A DNA stretch of 17,043 nucleotides from JAQBDA01 sp032124675. GTDB lineage: Bacteria; Chloroflexota; Anaerolineae; Anaerolineales; UBA4823. A program made the position numbers and the translations under genes. Location of the stretch: NCBI GenBank assembly GCA_032124675.1, contig JAQBDA010000038.1:1-17043 (forward strand), written 5' to 3'. The notes under the pieces are model-generated. The model worked only from the letters and a program-made list of their open reading frames with translations. It made no database searches and had not been told where the DNA came from. Shown here one piece after another: positions 1 through 6,358 of the stretch; the first letter of the stretch is position 1, and each line of letters starts with the position of its first letter.

Positions 1-1366
1 TCTGGCGCATCTTATCCGCCATCGACTGCAAGGCAGCATCCAGCCCCTGGGATTCCAGCACCAGCGGGCGCAGCGTGAACAGCATATGCCGTATCTCCAG
101 GGTTGTCTGGCGGGCCTGTTCTTCAATATCATAAAGCTCCGCAGCGGCAGCTTTTGGATCCCGCTCAACCAGCCGGCGGGCATAGTTCACCCGCATGGCA
201 ATCGCTGCCACCGATTGAATCGGACCGTCATGCAGATCACGCGCCAGCTTGCTGCGCGCCTCTTCCTGAGTCTCGATCATACGTTCCTTTTCCTGTTCGA
301 GGTCCCGGTAAAGGCGGGCGTTCTGGATTGCGATCATCGACTGGCTGGCGATCATCTCCAGCACCTTCTGGCGCTCTGGAGTGAAAAAATCGCCCTGCGG
401 GTGCCCGAACAGCAGCACGCCGTAGGTATCCAAACCGGTTCGCAGCGGGATGCAGTATGCAGAGCGGCAGGTGTGCAGGGCGACGATCTTCCACAGTTCG
501 GCATCACCGGTGAAATCTTGCGAGAGACGAGATTCGCCTCCATCGATCGCCTGCCCGATCAATCCCGCAGTCCCGGGTAAGGAAACGCGCATATCTGCCT
601 GGCTGAAGCGCCGCGCAGAACCCACCCGCATCTGCGGATCACCGCTCTCTCGTTGGGAATACAGCAGTACCGCGCTGACCAATTGATCCCGCGCGGCAAC
701 CTTGCCCCCGATCGCCCCGCTGCTCAAATCAAGGGCTTTATCCAGGACGCGCTGGTAGTTCAGCGAGGCGTTTAACTCGGCGATCAGCTTGAAGACCGCA
801 GATAACCAGCCTGAATCGCTGTGCAGACCATCCAGCCCGGCAGCAGAAAATATCTGTTGGGTGCGGGCAATTTCAGCGTGCAGCCGCTGGCTCACAGAGC
901 CAAAGAACAAAACCACAAATAGGCACAGCGGGATTAATGTGACCAGGAAAAGCAGGGTCGACAACATATCCGCAGCCAGCATCGCTACCAGCCCCAGCAG
1001 GAGCAAGCCTGCCAGCGTAACGATAGCGCCGCCTGCCAGACCAAAGTATATGGAAGCGGTCAGCGAGGGCAGCAGTATCACCCAGCCGATATTGCCGTTG
1101 GTGGCACCGCTGAAGACAAACAACCCGCAAGCCACGGCGAGGTCAAAGAATACACTACCGTAACGCTGGAAAGGCAGCCGCTTGCCCAGCACCAAAAGAA
1201 GACCCAGGAGCAGGTTTCCCGCAGCCGCGAGCAGGATGATTAGGATTAATGGGCGTGACAGGCTGTCACCGCTTGCCATGCTGACCACCAGTCCGGTCAG
1301 AGTCAACCAGCGCAGCAGGATAACGATCCAATCGTTCAGATCTTTTAGATACCGGTCATTGCCCAT
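1..1366 (-). CDS. Membrane GAF sensor histidine kinase, NarL/LiaS (HisKA_3) type, 3' end outside window
   Basis: The minus strand is open from an ATG at 1366 to the window edge, giving 455 residues with no stop, so the gene is partial at its C-terminus. An in-frame TGA lies upstream of the ATG and no other start lies between. Residues ~12-160 hold about six hydrophobic stretches (for example WIVILLRW at 13-20 and LLLLGLVAML at 121-130), so the sensor is membrane-anchored. Residues ~190-352 look like a GAF domain ending in the usual helix (AIQNARLYRDL), followed by a coiled linker. The motif ARDLHDGPIQS (374-384) is the HisKA_3 phospho-acceptor box, with His379 as the likely phosphorylated residue; IRHMLFTLRPLVLE follows in the dimerisation helices. 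The ATPase domain must lie beyond base 1. Family knowledge says such kinases partner with NarL-type response regulators; none is visible here. It sits 57 nt downstream of rdgB on the same strand and may be cotranscribed. No clear Shine-Dalgarno. The ligand is unknown. Confidence 0.88.
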   Translation of the reverse strand, partial: MGNDRYLKDLNDWIVILLRWLTLTGLVVSMASGDSLSRPLILIILLAAAGNLLLGLLLVLGKRLPFQRYGSVFFDLAVACGLFVFSGATNGNIGWVILLPSLTASIYFGLAGGAIVTLAGLLLLGLVAMLAADMLSTLLFLVTLIPLCLFVVLFFGSVSQRLHAEIARTQQIFSAAGLDGLHSDSGWLSAVFKLIAELNASLNYQRVLDKALDLSSGAIGGKVAARDQLVSAVLLYSQRESGDPQMRVGSARRFSQADMRVSLPGTAGLIGQAIDGGESRLSQDFTGDAELWKIVALHTCRSAYCIPLRTGLDTYGVLLFGHPQGDFFTPERQKVLEMIASQSMIAIQNARLYRDLEQEKERMIETQEEARSKLARDLHDGPIQSVAAIAMRVNYARRLVERDPKAAAAELYDIEEQARQTTLEIRHMLFTLRPLVLESQGLDAALQSMADKMRQ

Positions 1367-1367
1367 G

Positions 1368-1382
1368 CAGTTATGATAACTG
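1368..1382. repeat. 15-bp palindrome just upstream of the kinase start codon
   Basis: CAGTTAT-G-ATAACTG is a perfect 7-bp inverted repeat with a 1-nt centre. It begins one base upstream of the ATG of the histidine kinase read on the minus strand. It could be an operator or a small hairpin affecting initiation; neither is demonstrated. Confidence 0.5.
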
Positions 1383-1423
1383 AAAAACGGGCGGCTGGCC
1401 CTGCGATCTCACCCAGGCGCACT

Positions 1424-2014
1424 TTACATTTCAGTAAGTAGCGGAATGGCTGCCTTTACAGCCCTCGCGCGGTGGCTGAGCCGGTTTTTCTCATCCATGT
1501 CCAGCTCCGCCATCGTTTTGCCCGGCTCGGTAAGCAGGAAGATGGGATCATATCCAAAACCATGCGTGCCTCGCTGCTCCGGGATAATCTCTCCGTAACA
1601 ATTGCCCACCGCAAATTTCACTTCCTTTCCCGGCTTCACCAGTGCAACTGTGCAGTGGAAATGTGCCAGCCAGGGAGACGGAAAACTATGCAGCCGCTCT
1701 AGCAAATACGCCCTGCGGTCAGCGTCGGTCGCTCCGGGCTGCGGTGAGAAACGTGCTGACCGGATGCCTGGGGCTCCGCCCAATACATCGACTTCCAGAC
1801 CAGAGTCGTCTGCCAGAGTCAGCAGCCCGGAGGCAAGCGCGTGTTGGTTAGCTTTTATTGCCGCGTTTTCGGCGTAAGTATTTCCGGTCTCCTCGACATC
1901 CAATTGCAGACCGAGCTGCTGCGGGGTGACCAGCACCAGGTCTAGGTCCTGAAGCAGCGCGATCATCTCGTGTATTTTCCCCGGATTGCTGCTGGCGATG
2001 AGCAGAGTTTTCAT
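1424..2014 (-). CDS. rdgB: RdgB/HAM1 non-canonical purine NTP pyrophosphatase (dITP/XTP)
   Basis: This 196-aa protein hydrolyses ITP, dITP and XTP to monophosphates plus pyrophosphate, clearing deaminated purines from the nucleotide pool. Family motifs are all present: the N-terminal ASSNPGKIHE (7-16), EETGNTYAENAAIKA (41-55), the LADDSGLEVDVLGGAPG block (67-83) with the catalytic Asp around 70, HGFGYDPIF (151-159) and EKNRLSHRARA (175-185). The frame stays open to 2059, but the ATG at 2014 matches the family N-terminus and has AGGTGAG just upstream, so I start there. Length is normal for the family (about 195-205). It diverges from the yceD-rpoD unit and precedes the partial histidine kinase on the same strand. 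The cytosolic role is certain at family level; in E. coli rdgB is linked to avoidance of DNA damage from deaminated bases. Confidence 0.95.
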   Translation of the reverse strand: MKTLLIASSNPGKIHEMIALLQDLDLVLVTPQQLGLQLDVEETGNTYAENAAIKANQHALASGLLTLADDSGLEVDVLGGAPGIRSARFSPQPGATDADRRAYLLERLHSFPSPWLAHFHCTVALVKPGKEVKFAVGNCYGEIIPEQRGTHGFGYDPIFLLTEPGKTMAELDMDEKNRLSHRARAVKAAIPLLTEM

Positions 2015-2017
2015 AAG

Positions 2018-2024
2018 CTCACCT
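2018..2024 (-). promoter_or_regulatory. Shine-Dalgarno that sets the rdgB start
   Basis: AGGTGAG on the minus strand lies 3 nt before the ATG at 2014. It favours this start over the in-frame ATG codons further upstream, which have no comparable site and would add about 15 residues not typical of the family. Confidence 0.7.
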
Positions 2025-2078
2025 GAAAGCAATATATTTTTCTCATTCAACATATCCAATCAATATATTTAGAATAAC

Positions 2079-2107
2079 TTGACGCTCGAATCTATATATG
2101 CTATAAT
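2079..2107 (+). promoter_or_regulatory. Sigma-70-type promoter with extended -10, for yceD-rpoD
   Basis: TTGACG (2079-2084), a 17-nt spacer, then TATAAT (2102-2107). The spacer ends in TGC, giving an extended -10 (TGCTATAAT). Transcription would begin near 2114. The TTG of the -35 box also opens the longest reading frame of the downstream gene, so a naive start call falls inside this promoter. Confidence 0.8.
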
Positions 2108-2144
2108 CTCATCGACAATTTCCTCTGCTGTGACAACAACGCCA

Positions 2145-2663
2145 GTGTCAAATACTTCAAACCCTTTCCGGCTGAACGTAGGCTTTTTAATTCACCAACC
2201 TGTCGGTTCCAGCCGGGATTTTATTTTCGAGATTCCCGAGGTCACTCTAGAACCAGACCTGAAACTGGAAGATTTAGCAGGCTCTGCCCGGGTCGCCCGC
2301 ACGACTCAAGGACTGCTCGTGCATGGAAAATTGCAGGCGCTGCTGCACACAGAGTGTGTCCGCTGCCTGACAGACTTCCGCCAGCCGCTCAACACTGATT
2401 TTACCGAATTATATGCCTTCTCTAGAAAGTCAATCACCGATTCGGAATTGATCCTACCGGAAGACGCGCATATCAATCTCCGGCCGTTGATCCGTGAATA
2501 TATGCTGCTGGATATCCCCATCAAGCCGCTGTGTTCCCCCGATTGCAAAGGTCTGTGCCTGATCTGCGGTAACAATCTGAACGAGAGCGCCTGCGATCAT
2601 GGAACAGACACTCTGGACCCTCGCTTATCAATATTGAAATCACTGCTCGACGAGCAGAATTAG
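2145..2663 (+). CDS. yceD: YceD/DUF177 family protein, cysteine-rich
   Basis: About 172 aa from the GTG at 2145. The body opens with NPFRLNVGF and continues with DFIFEIPEV, a typical DUF177 start. Cysteines fall in C-x2-C (71, 74; TECVRCLTDF) and in C-x3-C-x3-C-x2-C (130, 134, 138, 141; CSPDCKGLCLICG), followed by NLNESAC (Cys150). This spacing is characteristic of the family and suggests metal binding, which is inferred. Family knowledge ties YceD to 23S rRNA and ribosome biogenesis, and the gene often precedes rpmF. Here rpmF is absent and rpoD follows after 71 nt. The start is uncertain: the frame opens at a TTG that is the -35 box, while GTG at 2130 and 2145 are the only usual start codons after the predicted transcription start, and neither has a Shine-Dalgarno. 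The C-terminal end is firm. Confidence 0.85.
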   Translation: MSNTSNPFRLNVGFLIHQPVGSSRDFIFEIPEVTLEPDLKLEDLAGSARVARTTQGLLVHGKLQALLHTECVRCLTDFRQPLNTDFTELYAFSRKSITDSELILPEDAHINLRPLIREYMLLDIPIKPLCSPDCKGLCLICGNNLNESACDHGTDTLDPRLSILKSLLDEQN

Positions 2664-2734
2664 TTCGTTTGCAACCTGGCTCTACATCTCGATCCCGACC
2701 TTTCAATCCGGCTCACGTGTAAGAAGGGAACTGC

Positions 2735-3907
2735 ATGGCACCATCAGGAAAGCCACCCCTAGACGAAGACACGATCCAAATCCTGCTGAACAAAGCGCAT
2801 GTGCACGGCTATCTTTCCGTTACAGATATCATGGAAGAATACCCGGAGCTGGATAATGAATCGGATGCAACCCGGAATCTGATCAAATATCTGCGTCGCA
2901 ATGGAGTCGATGTCACCGGAGAAGAAGCCGAAGAGACCGAAAGCGAGCTCGAACCCCTGGCGGACGATCGCGACTATTATGCAAATCTCGAAAGCGTCTC
3001 TGCCAGCGATACGGTCGATATATACCTAAAAGAGATGTCGCGCATCCCACTCCTGTCCATCGAAGAGGAAGTCAGCCTCGCCCAGCGAATCGAGCGAGGC
3101 CAGGAGGCCCGGCTGGAACTGGCGAAATTCAATGGGCGCACCGACTCGAAGCTGCGCAGGCTGCTCGAAGAAGACATCCGGGATGCCGCCTTGGCCTGGG
3201 AGCACCTGATCAAAGCCAATACCAGACTGGTCGTCAGCATAGCTAAAAAATATATTGGTCGGGGTGTGCCTTTCCTGGACCTGATCCAGGAAGGGAACCT
3301 GGGCTTGATGAAGGCGGTTGAAAAGTTCGACTATCAGCGCGGTTTTCGATTCTCCACTTACGCCACCTGGTGGATCAGGCAGACCATCACCCGCGCCATC
3401 GCCGACCAGGGTCGCACCATCCGGCTACCCGTGCATATGTCCGACCGTATCCGCTACATGTATCGCATCTCCCACGAAATGGAACAGACCCTGGGGCGCC
3501 CACCCACACCCGACGAGCTGGCGGACCAGATGGAAGTTGCCCCTCAAAAAGTATCCTGGATGCTTCAGGTCTCCTGGATCCCGCTCTCCCTCGAAAGCCC
3601 GGTTGGGGATGAAGAAGACTCAGAGCTGGGGATGTTTGTCGAAGACAAGCTCACCCCCACACCCTCACAGACGGTATATGAGAACATGCTGCGTGAAAGG
3701 GTGGACGAGGTGCTGTCCACGCTATCACCGAGGGAAGCCCGCATACTGCGCATGCGTTTCGGTTTGGACGACAATCAACCCTACACATTGGAAGAGGTAG
3801 GTGCCAAATTCGGCTTGACGCGCGAGCGGATCAGGCAGATCGAAGGCAAGGCTTTGCGCCGATTGCGCCATCCCTGCCACGCTCGCCAACTGCGCGAATA
3901 CCTGTAA
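2735..3907 (+). CDS. rpoD: Primary RNA polymerase sigma factor (sigma-70/SigA, group 1)
   Basis: This 390-aa protein directs RNA polymerase core to housekeeping promoters. Visible regions in order: a short region 1.1 (about 12-57, HGYLSVTDIMEEYPE), an acidic linker, region 1.2 (92-122, DTVDIYLKEMSRIPLLS), region 2 (about 155-230) with the core-binding segment LDLIQEGNLGLMKAVEKFD and the -10-melting helix RFSTYATWWIRQTITRAI (205-222), region 3 (about 231-310), and region 4 with the -35 helix-turn-helix around TLEEVGAKFGLTRERIRQIE (351-370). Region 1.1 and the overall length resemble Gram-positive SigA rather than E. coli RpoD, which carries a large non-conserved insert. The ATG at 2735 has AGAAGGGA upstream (2722-2729). 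No promoter was evident in the 71-nt gap to yceD, so cotranscription from 2079 is likely. The last residues (HPCHARQLREYL) are a slightly divergent form of the usual ending. Confidence 0.97.
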   Translation: MAPSGKPPLDEDTIQILLNKAHVHGYLSVTDIMEEYPELDNESDATRNLIKYLRRNGVDVTGEEAEETESELEPLADDRDYYANLESVSASDTVDIYLKEMSRIPLLSIEEEVSLAQRIERGQEARLELAKFNGRTDSKLRRLLEEDIRDAALAWEHLIKANTRLVVSIAKKYIGRGVPFLDLIQEGNLGLMKAVEKFDYQRGFRFSTYATWWIRQTITRAIADQGRTIRLPVHMSDRIRYMYRISHEMEQTLGRPPTPDELADQMEVAPQKVSWMLQVSWIPLSLESPVGDEEDSELGMFVEDKLTPTPSQTVYENMLRERVDEVLSTLSPREARILRMRFGLDDNQPYTLEEVGAKFGLTRERIRQIEGKALRRLRHPCHARQLREYL

Positions 3908-3909
3908 CG

Positions 3910-3938
3910 GCAGCACTCAAAAAATGCTGCGGCATTTT
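3910..3938 (+). terminator. Possible weak terminator after rpoD
   Basis: Two mutually exclusive stems start 3 nt after the rpoD stop: GCAGCA/TGCTGC (3910-3915 with 3925-3930) and AAAATGC-TGCG-GCATTTT (3921-3938). The second has an A-tract before it and ends in TTTT, as a modest intrinsic terminator might. Stems are short, so termination is uncertain. Confidence 0.35.
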
Positions 3939-3966
3939 GGGGGATGTTGTCTACGCTCAGATATCC

Positions 3967-3995
3967 TTGACAAATCGTCTGGCCCCGTTTAGACT
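3967..3995 (+). promoter_or_regulatory. Sigma-70-type promoter ahead of the Met-rich peptide and metG
   Basis: TTGACA (3967-3972), a 17-nt spacer, TAGACT (3990-3995). The -35 is perfect and the -10 matches 4 of 6. The start of transcription would be near 4002, about 20 nt before the peptide ATG. I see no convincing promoter between the terminator at 4183 and metG, so this may be the metG promoter. Confidence 0.65.
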
Positions 3996-4022
3996 TACGG
4001 GCACGAACGGAAGGATTGGTTG

Positions 4023-4127
4023 ATGGGCACTTTTTATGCTATTTCTGCTGCGGTACTGGCGATGTCCATGTTGATGGCCATGGCAATCATCCCCCGCGCC
4101 TGGGCAGCCGCCAGAAAAGCGGCCTGA
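4023..4127 (+). CDS. 34-aa Met-rich hydrophobic peptide, candidate metG leader peptide
   Basis: The ATG at 4023 has GGAAGGA (4009-4015) at ideal distance and the frame ends at TGA 4125-4127. The peptide begins MGTFYAISAAVLA and is hydrophobic from about residue 4 to 23. It then has a basic tail (residues 25-34, including RAWAAARK). Met codons sit at positions 1, 14, 16, 18 and 20, so four lie within seven codons (MSMLMAM). The unit has its own promoter, a strong terminator 23 nt after the stop, and methionyl-tRNA synthetase as the next gene. My preferred reading is a leader peptide whose translation senses charged Met-tRNA. The alternative is a single-pass membrane micropeptide with its cytosolic end at the basic tail. 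Both are inferences; I do not recognise a named family. That it is translated is well supported by the Shine-Dalgarno. Confidence 0.65.
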   Translation: MGTFYAISAAVLAMSMLMAMAIIPRAWAAARKAA

Positions 4128-4160
4128 CCAACCCAATCAAGTGTTCTCACGGGCTGTCCA
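4101..4160 (+). promoter_or_regulatory. Candidate antiterminator pairing in the metG leader
   Basis: TGGGCAGCC (4101-4109), inside the peptide codons just after the Met run, can pair over nine consecutive bases (one G-U) with GGCTGTCCA (4152-4160). The latter is nearly all of the 5' arm of the terminator, so the two structures exclude each other. A competing local stem pairs 4105-4111 with 4119-4126 with one bulge. A further 6-bp stem is possible between CTGGCG (4056-4061) and CGCCAG (4109-4114). These were found by eye, without energies. Confidence 0.4.
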
Positions 4161-4183
4161 GATGTGGACAGCCCTTTTATTTT
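4151..4183 (+). terminator. Strong intrinsic terminator between the Met-rich peptide and metG
   Basis: A perfect 9-bp stem GGGCTGTCC/GGACAGCCC (4151-4159 and 4166-4174) with loop AGATGT is followed directly by TTTTATTTT. This is a textbook Rho-independent terminator. It stands between the only clear promoter and metG, so metG expression would depend on read-through or on a weak promoter that I cannot identify. Confidence 0.88.
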
Positions 4184-4258
4184 GACGAACTCGATCTAAG
4201 ACCATGCAGCAATAATCTTTACCGGAATCATCGCTGATTAACTCAGGAGGAGGACGAC

Positions 4259-6043
4259 ATGACCAAAAATATCCTCGTCTCGGTCGCCTGGCCATATGCT
4301 AATTCCCAGATCCATGTCGGCAACATAGCCGGGTCATATCTGCCTGCCGATATATTCGCCCGCTACCAGCGGCTGGCTGGAAACCGCGTCCTAATGGTAT
4401 CAGGCTCGGATGCGCACGGCACGCCGGTTACCGTACGCGCCGACTACGAAGGGAAAACTCCCGTGGAGGTTTACCAGGAATTCCATGCCGGTTTCCTAGA
4501 ACTGTTCCAGAAGCTTGGGCTGACATACGATCTGTTCAGCAGTACGCACACCCAGAATCACTTCGCGGTGTCTCAATCCATCTTCCTGTCGCTGCTGGAG
4601 AACAAATTGCTGTATACGGAGAAACAGCAGCAGTGGTATGCCAGCAGCCAGGGTCGCTTCCTGCCGGACCGCTATGTGGAGGGGACCTGCTATATTTGCG
4701 GATATACAAACGCGCGCGGAGACCAGTGCGACAACTGCGGCAGTCTGCTGGATGCCAACCAACTGATCGAACCGCGCTCGAAAACCGACGGCTCCACCCC
4801 GGAGCTGCGCCAGACCGAGCATTTCTACCTGGACCTTGGCAAACTGCAGCCGGCGATCATCGAGTTCCTTCGCCAGCGGGAGAGCTATTGGCGACCGAAT
4901 GTGCTACGCCAGTCATTGGGGCAGATCCTGGCTGACGACCTGCACGGCCGCGCCATCACCCGCGACCTGGACTGGGGGATCCCCGTCCCGGTAGATGGGT
5001 GGGAGGGCAAATGCCTGTACGTGTGGTTCGAAGCAGTGATCGGCTACCTCTCGGCCGCGGTGGAATGGTCAAAAATCACCGCTCAGCCGGACAGCTGGCA
5101 TGACTGGTGGTACAACCCGGAGGCGCGCGCTTACTACTTTATCGGCAAAGACAATATCCCCTTCCATGCGGTCATCTGGCCTGCACAGCTTATCGGCGCG
5201 GCTGAGGGGTTTGGAAAGATCTTCGAAAATGCGGAACACACCCGCCTAACCCTGCCGTACGATGTCCCTGCAAATGAATTTTTGAACCTGGAAGGTAAGA
5301 AGCTTTCCGGCAGCCGCAACTGGGCAGTCTGGGGGCTGGATTTTCTCTCCCGCTACGATCCCGACCCGTTACGATATTACCTGACCGCCAATATGCCTGA
5401 GAGCAAAGATACCGACTGGGACTGGCAGGACTTCCTCAACCGCAACAACAACGAGCTCGTGGCGACCTGGGGTAATCTCGCCAACCGGGTGCTGTCGTTT
5501 GCTTATAAGCACTGGGAAGGTGTTGTGCCCGCGCCCGGCGAGCTGCGCCCTCAGGATCAGGAAATCTTAGGCGTAGTTGATGGCGGTTTCGCTGAGATAG
5601 GCGCCCAGATCGATAGAGTGCATCTGCGCGCCGGTCTGCAGGAAGCCGTGCGCCTGGCCACGGAGGTGAACAGATACCTGGATACCACAGCTCCGTGGTT
5701 CGAGATCAAGAAGGACAAATCACAGGCAGCCAAGAGCATTTACACATCTCTGCGCGCGATCGACTCTTTGAAGGTGCTGTTCGCGCCCTTCCTGCCATAC
5801 ACCAGCGAGCGGCTTCAGCATATCTTTGGATATGCCGACCCCTTGTTCGGCATCCAGGTTCTTGAGAGCGTCCAGGATGACTTAGGCGAGCACACGGTGC
5901 TGCGATATCTGCCTGACCGGGCCAGCGGCAAATGGGAACCCAGCCAGCTCCAGCCGGGGCAGGTACTGCACAAACCTGAGCCGCTGTTCCGCAAACTCGA
6001 TGACAGCATTGTCGCCGAGGAGCGGTCTCGTCTGGGAGAATAA
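4259..6043 (+). CDS. metG: Methionyl-tRNA synthetase
   Basis: This 594-aa class I enzyme charges tRNA-Met with methionine using ATP. The N-terminus MTKNILVSVAWPYAN leads into HVGN (19-22), the HIGH-signature variant usual for MetRS. A zinc-knuckle insertion is visible as C144-x2-C147 and C157-x2-C160 (TCYICG and QCDNCG). WFEAVIGYLSA (256-266), YFIGKDNIPFHAVIWP (293-308) and VPANEFLNLEGKKLSGSRN (336-354) build the active site. The KMSKS loop reads KLSGS (348-352), with Gly replacing the second Lys; the fourth position also varies in other MetRS groups. The anticodon-binding helical domain follows (NRNNNELVATWGNLANRV, 394-411). There is no C-terminal EMAP/Trbp111-like tRNA-binding domain, so it is shorter than the 677-aa E. 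coli enzyme. The ATG is preceded by AGGAGGAGGA (4245-4254). No T-box signature was seen upstream; a Met-rich peptide and terminator are there instead. It is convergent with the small gene at 6088. Confidence 0.97.
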   Translation: MTKNILVSVAWPYANSQIHVGNIAGSYLPADIFARYQRLAGNRVLMVSGSDAHGTPVTVRADYEGKTPVEVYQEFHAGFLELFQKLGLTYDLFSSTHTQNHFAVSQSIFLSLLENKLLYTEKQQQWYASSQGRFLPDRYVEGTCYICGYTNARGDQCDNCGSLLDANQLIEPRSKTDGSTPELRQTEHFYLDLGKLQPAIIEFLRQRESYWRPNVLRQSLGQILADDLHGRAITRDLDWGIPVPVDGWEGKCLYVWFEAVIGYLSAAVEWSKITAQPDSWHDWWYNPEARAYYFIGKDNIPFHAVIWPAQLIGAAEGFGKIFENAEHTRLTLPYDVPANEFLNLEGKKLSGSRNWAVWGLDFLSRYDPDPLRYYLTANMPESKDTDWDWQDFLNRNNNELVATWGNLANRVLSFAYKHWEGVVPAPGELRPQDQEILGVVDGGFAEIGAQIDRVHLRAGLQEAVRLATEVNRYLDTTAPWFEIKKDKSQAAKSIYTSLRAIDSLKVLFAPFLPYTSERLQHIFGYADPLFGIQVLESVQDDLGEHTVLRYLPDRASGKWEPSQLQPGQVLHKPEPLFRKLDDSIVAEERSRLGE

Positions 6044-6087
6044 ATCACAGGATCAAGCGGCTGTGGCTTGGGATTCGTTGTGCCCGC

Positions 6088-6324
6088 TTACGCACGTGGT
6101 CTGGCAGCATCCCAACGGCGTAAGGACCACGTTTCAGACCCGGGTAGAAAAACAAGCTCGAAAACCCGCTCGCCGGCCACTATCACCAGGATATGCTGCC
6201 CATCCTCGTCTATCCAGCGGCGACCGACAGAGACGACCCGATATTCCACCTCGTGGAAGGTGAATCTCTGGGGAGTGACGACGCCCTGCAAGTCGAAATT
6301 GGCGAGCACTTCTACCGGTTCCAT
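6088..6324 (-). CDS. Small DUF6504-like protein of unknown function
   Basis: The 78-aa product starts MEPVEVLANFDLQGVVTPQR and contains RFTFHEVEYRVVSVGRRW, followed by HILVIVAGERVFELVFLPG and WSLRRWD. The alternation of a short strand pattern, a basic/aromatic RRW and a final ERVFEL...W segment resembles small DUF6504-type proteins; this is recognition by eye, not a search. No signal peptide or membrane segment. A GTG at 6330 would add two residues, but the ATG at 6324 has AGGTG just upstream and is preferred. It lies 34 nt downstream of pncC on the same strand, so the two are probably cotranscribed. Its stop is 44 nt from the convergent metG stop. Function unknown. Confidence 0.7.
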   Translation of the reverse strand: MEPVEVLANFDLQGVVTPQRFTFHEVEYRVVSVGRRWIDEDGQHILVIVAGERVFELVFLPGSETWSLRRWDAARPRA

Positions 6325-6358
6325 GAGCACCTGATGAACACGCTATTATCGCGGCTGC

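Noticed and set aside
2031..2059. Minus-strand TTGGAT-17-TATATT as an rdgB promoter
   Set aside because: The -35 matches only 3 of 6, and the predicted start falls on the Shine-Dalgarno itself, so I did not call it.
4182..4216. TTGACG and AATAAT downstream of the terminator as a metG promoter
   Set aside because: The two hexamers are 23 nt apart, too far for a standard promoter, and the AATAAT lacks an extended TG. It remains the main threat to the attenuator model.
4016..4237. 73-codon TTG-started plus-strand frame over the metG leader
   Set aside because: It is out of frame with the ATG that the Shine-Dalgarno GGAAGGA serves, and it runs through the terminator.
4128..4258. T-box or SAM riboswitch upstream of metG
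   Set aside because: No T-box consensus or multi-helix aptamer pattern is visible; the interval is too short for a T-box.
6054..6070. Hairpin CAAGC/GCTTG between metG and the DUF6504-like gene
   Set aside because: Only 5 bp with no T-tract in either direction; not enough for a terminator.
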